Positions 58,803 through 64,000 of a stretch of DNA of 64,000 bases are shown here, piece by piece (positions within the stretch are counted from its first letter, which is position 1; each line of letters opens with the position of its first letter). Position numbers and translations under genes: made by a program. The DNA lies in assembly GCA_030762175.1 (NCBI GenBank), contig CM060838.1, positions 20,789,001-20,853,000 of the forward strand, written 5' to 3'. The stretch comes from Metallyticus violacea (lineage: Eukaryota; Arthropoda; Insecta; Mantodea; Metallyticidae). The notes below the pieces were generated by a model. It worked only from the letters and a program-made list of their open reading frames with translations, was not told the origin of the DNA and made no database searches.

Positions 58803-60520
58803 TTAATAATAATATATTTTAGGAAAGCTTTGGAAAAAACGAACGAGGAGATTTGCAAAAATCTGTTATGCACTTAACGCAATTGAATTACTTTTTGAAC
58901 GATTGTTGTTTAAATATTTTTATTTTTAATTTTAAATGTTACATTTATTATTTGTTTCATAAATATTTTTTTCTCCCGTAAGAGAGCTTTGAATGTTATT
59001 CTTACGTCAATATTGAGTGTGTTTTGTTCAAATTAGAGTGAACACTTTTTTTTTGTTTCTATAGTAACCAGACATCATGCTGTATTATCAACTCAAGAGA
59101 AATATATACAGCAATGATAAATAGGGGGAGAGGGAAGAAGGCAGAGTTGTCTAAAAAGTATGTAACATGTTGTGACGAACTTTTACCTAATAACAGCAAA
59201 GACTGCAAGAAAAGAATACTAGCCACAGGTGTCTATATTATTGGTGATCAATGACGTAATAGAGAATAACAGAGAAACTGACGCACATTTAGAAATACGA
59301 GTAATAAGAAATGAAGAGAAATGCTTGAGGTGCTAAATGTTGGTATTTTTATTTACGCATAAAACCAGATCTATACAATTCATTCAGTATCTCCATTCAT
59401 TTCAATCGCTGCATGTGAAGCATAGCGTGTTTGGGAGTCGTGTTTGTTTTCCGAAAACTTGTTTAAACGTTAGAAGGTTTGATTGCTAGTGATGAACCAC
59501 TGAAGTGATAAAAACAAAATACTTCTGAAGAATATAATAATCCCTTGAAACAAAATACAATTTTACAAAATGAATATGTCCACGGTTATTTTACTGCCTT
59601 GTGACAACAGAAAATTTTCAATAAAAAAGTACCATCGAAGTTGAGGGTTTGGACCATAAGAAGAGCTTCTTCCGAAACTGAAATAAGACAACTGCATTAT
59701 GGCATTTCAACAACGAATAAAGAAACAGTGCAAGAGAAACAAAAGAAGAGGAATCCATGTATTGCATCTGAACAGCTGAAGGTAGAAGCTACTTTGGAAG
59801 ACCATGAAACTACATGAAGGAAACAGACTGGTAGCATAAGGAAACGAGGGAGGAGGCGGAGAAGGTAGGGAGAGGGGAGGGCTAAGAGCAAGAGTAAGAA
59901 AATGGCTGGAGGGTAACAAAGAGAACAGCCTGTCCTCCATGCTAGTGGACCTCCCAGCTGCTGCACAGCCGCTATGCTGTCCTATTCTTCCCGCTTTCCC
60001 GACTCACCCTCTGCAAAGCGTTACATATAACGCGCCCAAATTAAGCAACCGTCTTTTGGTGACGAAACCAAAGGGCAAATTACAAGACGATAGGATTCTC
60101 TTTCAGGAATTCACACAATTATACAACTTTCTACTATGCCGGATGTTTACGTTATTTTTACTTCTATGCAGTTTACCATTAGGGGACGTTCCTCCCAAGC
60201 GCGTTCTATGGGCTTGTTCTGTTGGTTGTACTGTATCAGAGACTTTTGCGTGTTTCTTTCGACAGTTTTTGTTTAGTAAGCGATTGCATTCTTTTGAATT
60301 TCAAGGAGAAATAACAGTTTTCACTAAAACACTGCAATTTTCAGCACTGCCACAAACTTTGCCAAATACGAATCAGAAAAACGATAACGATATCGTTTTA
60401 AAGATCATTGAAAGTCTCATTGTAGTTCACTATTTTGAGTATAGTTGTTGCTTGAAGGCCGGAGAGCCTTAAGGTATTATCAAAATATTGCGTAGAGTCT
60501 CTGTATAAGAGCACCAATGG
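58802..60520. other. Intergenic; contains the longest open frame of the window
   Basis: 59939-60472 (+) is open for 177 codons (start MLVDLPAAAQPLCC). It has no motif I recognise, no conserved neighbour and no clear splice or promoter context, and could be chance. The preceding 59.70-59.94 kb is purine-rich. Confidence 0.3.
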
Positions 60521-60810
60521 TGTCGGTCCTGGTGGCGTAGTGGTAACCATAAACCCAAGATTGCGGGTTCCAACCCGGCCAGGATCGATGGAATTTTTCG
60601 GGTGTAAAAATTCTAAGTATGGCTTCCTTCGGAAAGGAAGTAAAGCCATGGATCCCGTGTCGTACATTTACGGCACGAAAAAGAACCTTAAGCCTGAAAG
60701 AAGAGGCCTCTGAGCAAAATTTGTCTGCCGTTTCACGCCCTGAATTGAATGGGGCGCTAAAGACCTGAGATGTTAAAGAGCGCCCGTAAATAAACCAAAT
60801 CAACAACAAC
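60521..60810 (+). repeat. SINE family 1 copy, near full length
   Basis: Head GTCGGTCCTGGTGGCGTAGT, B box GGGTTCCAACCCGGCC, body, tail GTAAATAAACCAAATCAAC. Confidence 0.93.
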
Positions 60811-60978
60811 ACTGATATTTTAGCTTCAGTAGCAGGTTAGAATTTAACAGAAGACAAAGGCAGATACGGGGGATATTATCAGAGTTTTGTGGGGTCTTTC
60901 TTCGACCTGCCGGTGGTTAATGACGATACCGTGGCAGTAATGCCCAAAGTCTGCCTAGACCAGTAATCACTGAGAACC

Positions 60979-61155
60979 GTGTCGGTCCTGGTGGTGTAGT
61001 GGTAACCATGTTTGTCATCCTGGGTTCAAACCCGGCCGGGATCGATGGAAATTTTCGGGTGTAAAAATTCTAAGCATGACTTCCTTAGGAAGGGAGGTCA
61101 AGCCGTGGATCCCGTGTCGTAGATTTACGGTACGAAAAAGAACCTCAAGCGTGTT
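60979..61155 (+). repeat. SINE family 1 copy, 3' truncated
   Basis: Head GTGTCGGTCCTGGTGGTGTA, B box GGGTTCAAACCCGGCC, body to AAAAAGAACCTCAAGC, then unrelated sequence. Same orientation as its neighbour 170 bases upstream. Confidence 0.9.
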
Positions 61156-61429
61156 GTGCGCTTATTGAAGGAACTTCCCCTATTCAGTTCGTCTACAAAG
61201 CGTACACGAAATGCAAAACATCATTTTCTGTTTTTTTTTTTTTTTTTTTCCTTATTACTTAAATATTTCGTTCTTATTAAATAGTCCTATACAGACTGTA
61301 CACATTTGTACGTATTTTTAAGCAATTGTGTTTAAAACTAGTTTGTATATTACATGCAGTTTTGAAATGAAGATTTATGATACTTTAGATAAACACGTTT
61401 ATTCGTGTTTATTTACAATACCAGAGTAT

Positions 61430-61720
61430 GTCATATGTTGAAGATGACCAGCATATCCGTGCATAAATTCATAGGGACATTTTGCATAATTCAACGTTAC
61501 ATTTCTACAGGAATGCTGTCTATTTCCTCTAGGATCCTTGTTTTCAGTTTTTCAGTCGTAGAAGGTTGATATATGGTAGTATAGTTTTTCAAAAACATAC
61601 AATTGTAACTGATATTGCTGCAGTGTGTGATGTCGCACCGTCTTGCTGAAACTAGGCGTTGTCAGTGAATTGTGGAAAATTCTGCAGTTTGTGCGCAACA
61701 AAGTTTCCATTAAGTTAAGT
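61430..61720 (-). pseudogene. Mariner-type transposase relic, internally deleted
   Basis: On the - strand FQQDGATSHTAAISVTIV (about 61600-61655) is the second-catalytic-Asp block of Tc1/mariner DDE domains. It is followed, after a gap where the SPDL block should be, by TRILEEIDSIPVEM and IMQNVPMNLCTDM (about 61455-61535). Stops interrupt it. Confidence 0.75.
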
Positions 61721-61766
61721 TAACGGAGAATTTCGACGATTTTGCCCCCATTATCATTAATCCTTG

Positions 61767-61779
61767 GGGGGGGGGGGGG
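61767..61779. repeat. Poly-G run (about 13)
   Basis: Unbroken G run; may vary in length between reads. Confidence 0.9.
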
Positions 61780-61859
61780 TCCCCATGATACTGCATGATG
61801 AGTCTGCAGCATGTTGTTGCTGTGTGACGGATGCTGGTGTAGTGGGCTATGTCAACATT

Positions 61860-62697
61860 CATCATTTGTTAATAAAATTATCATCCTCGTGCACATTTCG
61901 TACAAAATGAGATGATAGTTGTTGAACGATCACGGCTTATTAAATGCACTGACAGTATTCTCTGAACAGACAAAAGAAACACGTACACAGCAATTGCTTC
62001 TAAAGACAGCACCTCACTAACCTCGATATTGTCTTATATTCGCGTTCTTCTTACATATTTCTTTTCCCAGCTGAACCAATTCCCTCAAAATTACTTGTCC
62101 ATGTGTTAATTGCATGTGCAGATGGAACCGACCATGGCGTCCAGAATTAAAGTCACTATTTCATTCATGTGACGTCATCTTAAAATCCACCAATGAAACG
62201 AAACAACATTATGAATTTTGGCCAATCACAGCCAGATTGCGGAGTGAAATTATCGAGAAAAAAAGTATCATATCCGTTTTATCACGCGTTGTGCATTTGT
62301 CTTGTGATCAGTCTAGCCAACTCTATACCTCCACTATATAATTCCTGAACACCCACTTTTGCTAGAGACGGTGGGGAGCTATTGATAACAACAAAAGCAT
62401 GGACAATCGACAATCATAACGCAAAATGGAGCGTTCTTCAAAGCTTTTTGGTGATGCGTCAAATGTGCACATTGGTCTTAACATTAGGGAATTCCAAACC
62501 ACAGAATACAAAGAAATACAGAGACACTGTATGTTATCTTCTCTCTCTCTCTCTCAGTTGGTATTAGAAACTCGAAAGGTAGCGATTGTAATAGTAGACT
62601 TTTGTCCATTTCAGTCTCACGGTTTCTAAATAGAATAGATATGCATAAGTATAACATTTTATATAAGTGTTAATATTCAGTGCGCGAATTTCAAATA
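61860..62697. other. Intergenic, nothing recognised
   Basis: Includes a short (CT)n run at 62539-62555. Confidence 0.45.
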
Positions 62698-63590
62698 CCG
62701 AGGGTGCCAAAAATATACATACACACTTTCACAGTAGATATCTATTTAATATATTTCAAAGTTGGGCCGAAAAACAACAGTAATGTGTAGTATGATGTTC
62801 TGTAAACAGGTGTGACTCACATACATCAAGATAGCGTTGCTACAGGTAAATCAACAATGAACAAATGAAGCCAAGATTATCGTATGATGTTCTGTAAACA
62901 GATGTGACTTTCATTACGTTATGCTAGCGTTGCTACAACATAATGGAGCCAAGAGTATCTTTTGAACAGAGGAAAGCAATTCTGAAGTGGTTTTGGAAAA
63001 CCGAGAATGTTTTTGAAGTTCAAAGGCAATGGAGACGTGTGTACAGAACAGAACCGCCAACGCGAGTAACAATTGCACGCATTTGAGACAAATTTGAGAC
63101 TCATGGTACCGTATGCTATGTTTACACGGGCAGACCGGGGATACCTCGCACAGCAACAAGCCCCGCGTCCTCTGCTATTGATTTGGAACGTTTTGAGCAC
63201 TCATCGCAGAAATTTACAAATATAGGACGAAGAGGTCCGATTGAGTTTCCACAGCGTTCTCCGGATCTAACTCCGTTGGACTTCTACCTATGGGGAACTC
63301 TTAAGAATGTTGTATACCGTAGAAAACCAGCTACACTGACAGCACTTCGCGAAGAAATTGAAACGGCATGGGCTGCAATCGCCGAGGACACTTTCGCAAA
63401 TGTTGCTCAATCAGTAGTTCAACGTACTCAGAAGTGTATCGACGCCGATGGTGGGCATTTTGAGCAACTGTTGTAACTGTAAAAGTCTAAGATGATTAGT
63501 GCTCATTATTTCCTGTTAGTGTGAGTTTAGTTTTGTTATGTTAACACACGTTTTTCCATGCTTGAAGTGTGTATTCAAATTTTTGAGACT
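62698..63590 (+). mobile_element. Tc1/mariner-like element, copy 3: most complete, still deleted and with a stop
   Basis: Left end TA-CCGAGGGTGCCAAAAA at 62698-62715. The frame 62943-63476 starts MEPRVSFEQRKAILKWFWK (a helix-turn-helix DNA-binding start) and has an in-frame TGA after VTIARI. It then runs on to GRPGIPRTATSPASS and joins abruptly to IEFPQRSPDLTPLDFYLWG and the conserved C-terminus ending DADGGHFEQLL. The DDE middle is missing. The right end decays (TTTTTGAGACTTTC instead of TTTTTGGCACCCTC). Confidence 0.9.
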
Positions 63591-64000
63591 TTCTGTATAT
63601 TCTGTTCTTGCCCAACCATGGAACACATTCCTTATAGTTTGTTAGCCAATCTTTTCATGGTAAATGTTTCTCCTGTTTCTTACTTCGTGTTTCATGATGT
63701 TCTTCATCACTTTAATTGGATTGCTGCAAGTTTAGTGTCTTTCTTCCAAAGATTTAAATATTCACATTCATAACGGATTTTGCTCGCATGATTTCCGACA
63801 TTTCTGTCTTGAATTCGTTTAATAAACACACCATTTCCCTTTTCTCTTATTTATTAGTTAAAATAACAATATTTTACAGCTGAGATAGGTATTTAAATGT
63901 TCGTGTTTAATTGCATTATTGAGACATTTTAAATGCCTTGTACACAAGTTAACATTAGACGCGGAAAACATTTTGTAATGTACTCTAGCGTGCAATGCAA
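63591..64000. other. Right edge, nothing recognised
   Basis: AT-rich, no gene or repeat recognised. Confidence 0.45.

Noticed and set aside
60480..60812. 110-codon ORF on the - strand
   Set aside because: Antisense frame through a SINE 1 copy. Similar frames at 31590-31884 and 42643-42908 arise from other SINE 1 copies.

Overview
The window looks like a piece of a large, AT-rich, repeat-dense insect genome. A polyneopteran such as a cockroach, termite or related insect is my best guess, but this is inferred only from repeat style and intron size. Everything is eukaryotic: spliced genes with GT..AG introns, tRNA-derived SINEs, Tc1/mariner, hAT and non-LTR relics, and many (TAA)n microsatellites. 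There are no operons, Shine-Dalgarno sites or CRISPR arrays.

Two host genes are supported, both on the + strand in the left third. (1) Positions 15-4105 hold the last three visible coding exons of an unidentified coiled-coil protein whose 5' part lies outside the window. (2) Positions 15374-21465 hold a complete five-exon RWDD1 orthologue: an RWD domain, a charged linker, a DFRP/GIR2-type region and an acidic tail, 232 residues in all. Introns of both genes are full of transposon debris. No convincing host coding exon is seen from about 21.8 kb to the right edge.

The rest is an archaeological layer of mobile DNA. DNA transposons: a mariner relic (about 1.0-1.7 kb), a pogo-like short element (6.8-7.5 kb), a near full-length but dead hAT with terminal repeats (22.2-25.8 kb), a second unrelated hAT relic on the - strand (26.9-28.2 kb), three separately deleted copies of one Tc1/mariner-like family (26.2, 47.2 and 62.7 kb), another mariner relic (61.4-61.7 kb) and a faint one at 49.1 kb. 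Non-LTR retrotransposons: a Tx1/L1-like element on the - strand (9.6-12.5 kb) split by a SINE, and an R1-like element inside RWDD1 intron 4 (18.8-20.2 kb). At least six distinct tRNA-derived SINE families are present in more than 20 copies; several have clear target-site duplications, and one SINE is nested inside another.

Unexplained structures include a long near-perfect hairpin (21.06-21.21 kb) with a relative at 22.38 kb, a foldback pair at 38.0/38.5 kb, a mixed inverted/direct repeat at 8.2-8.9 kb, a diverged satellite of about 144 bp period (28.34-29.14 kb), a 97-bp tandem duplication with a dispersed relative, and a GC-rich promoter-like patch at 56.1-56.6 kb. I do not see a novel multi-gene biological system here; the most interesting material is the repeat biology.
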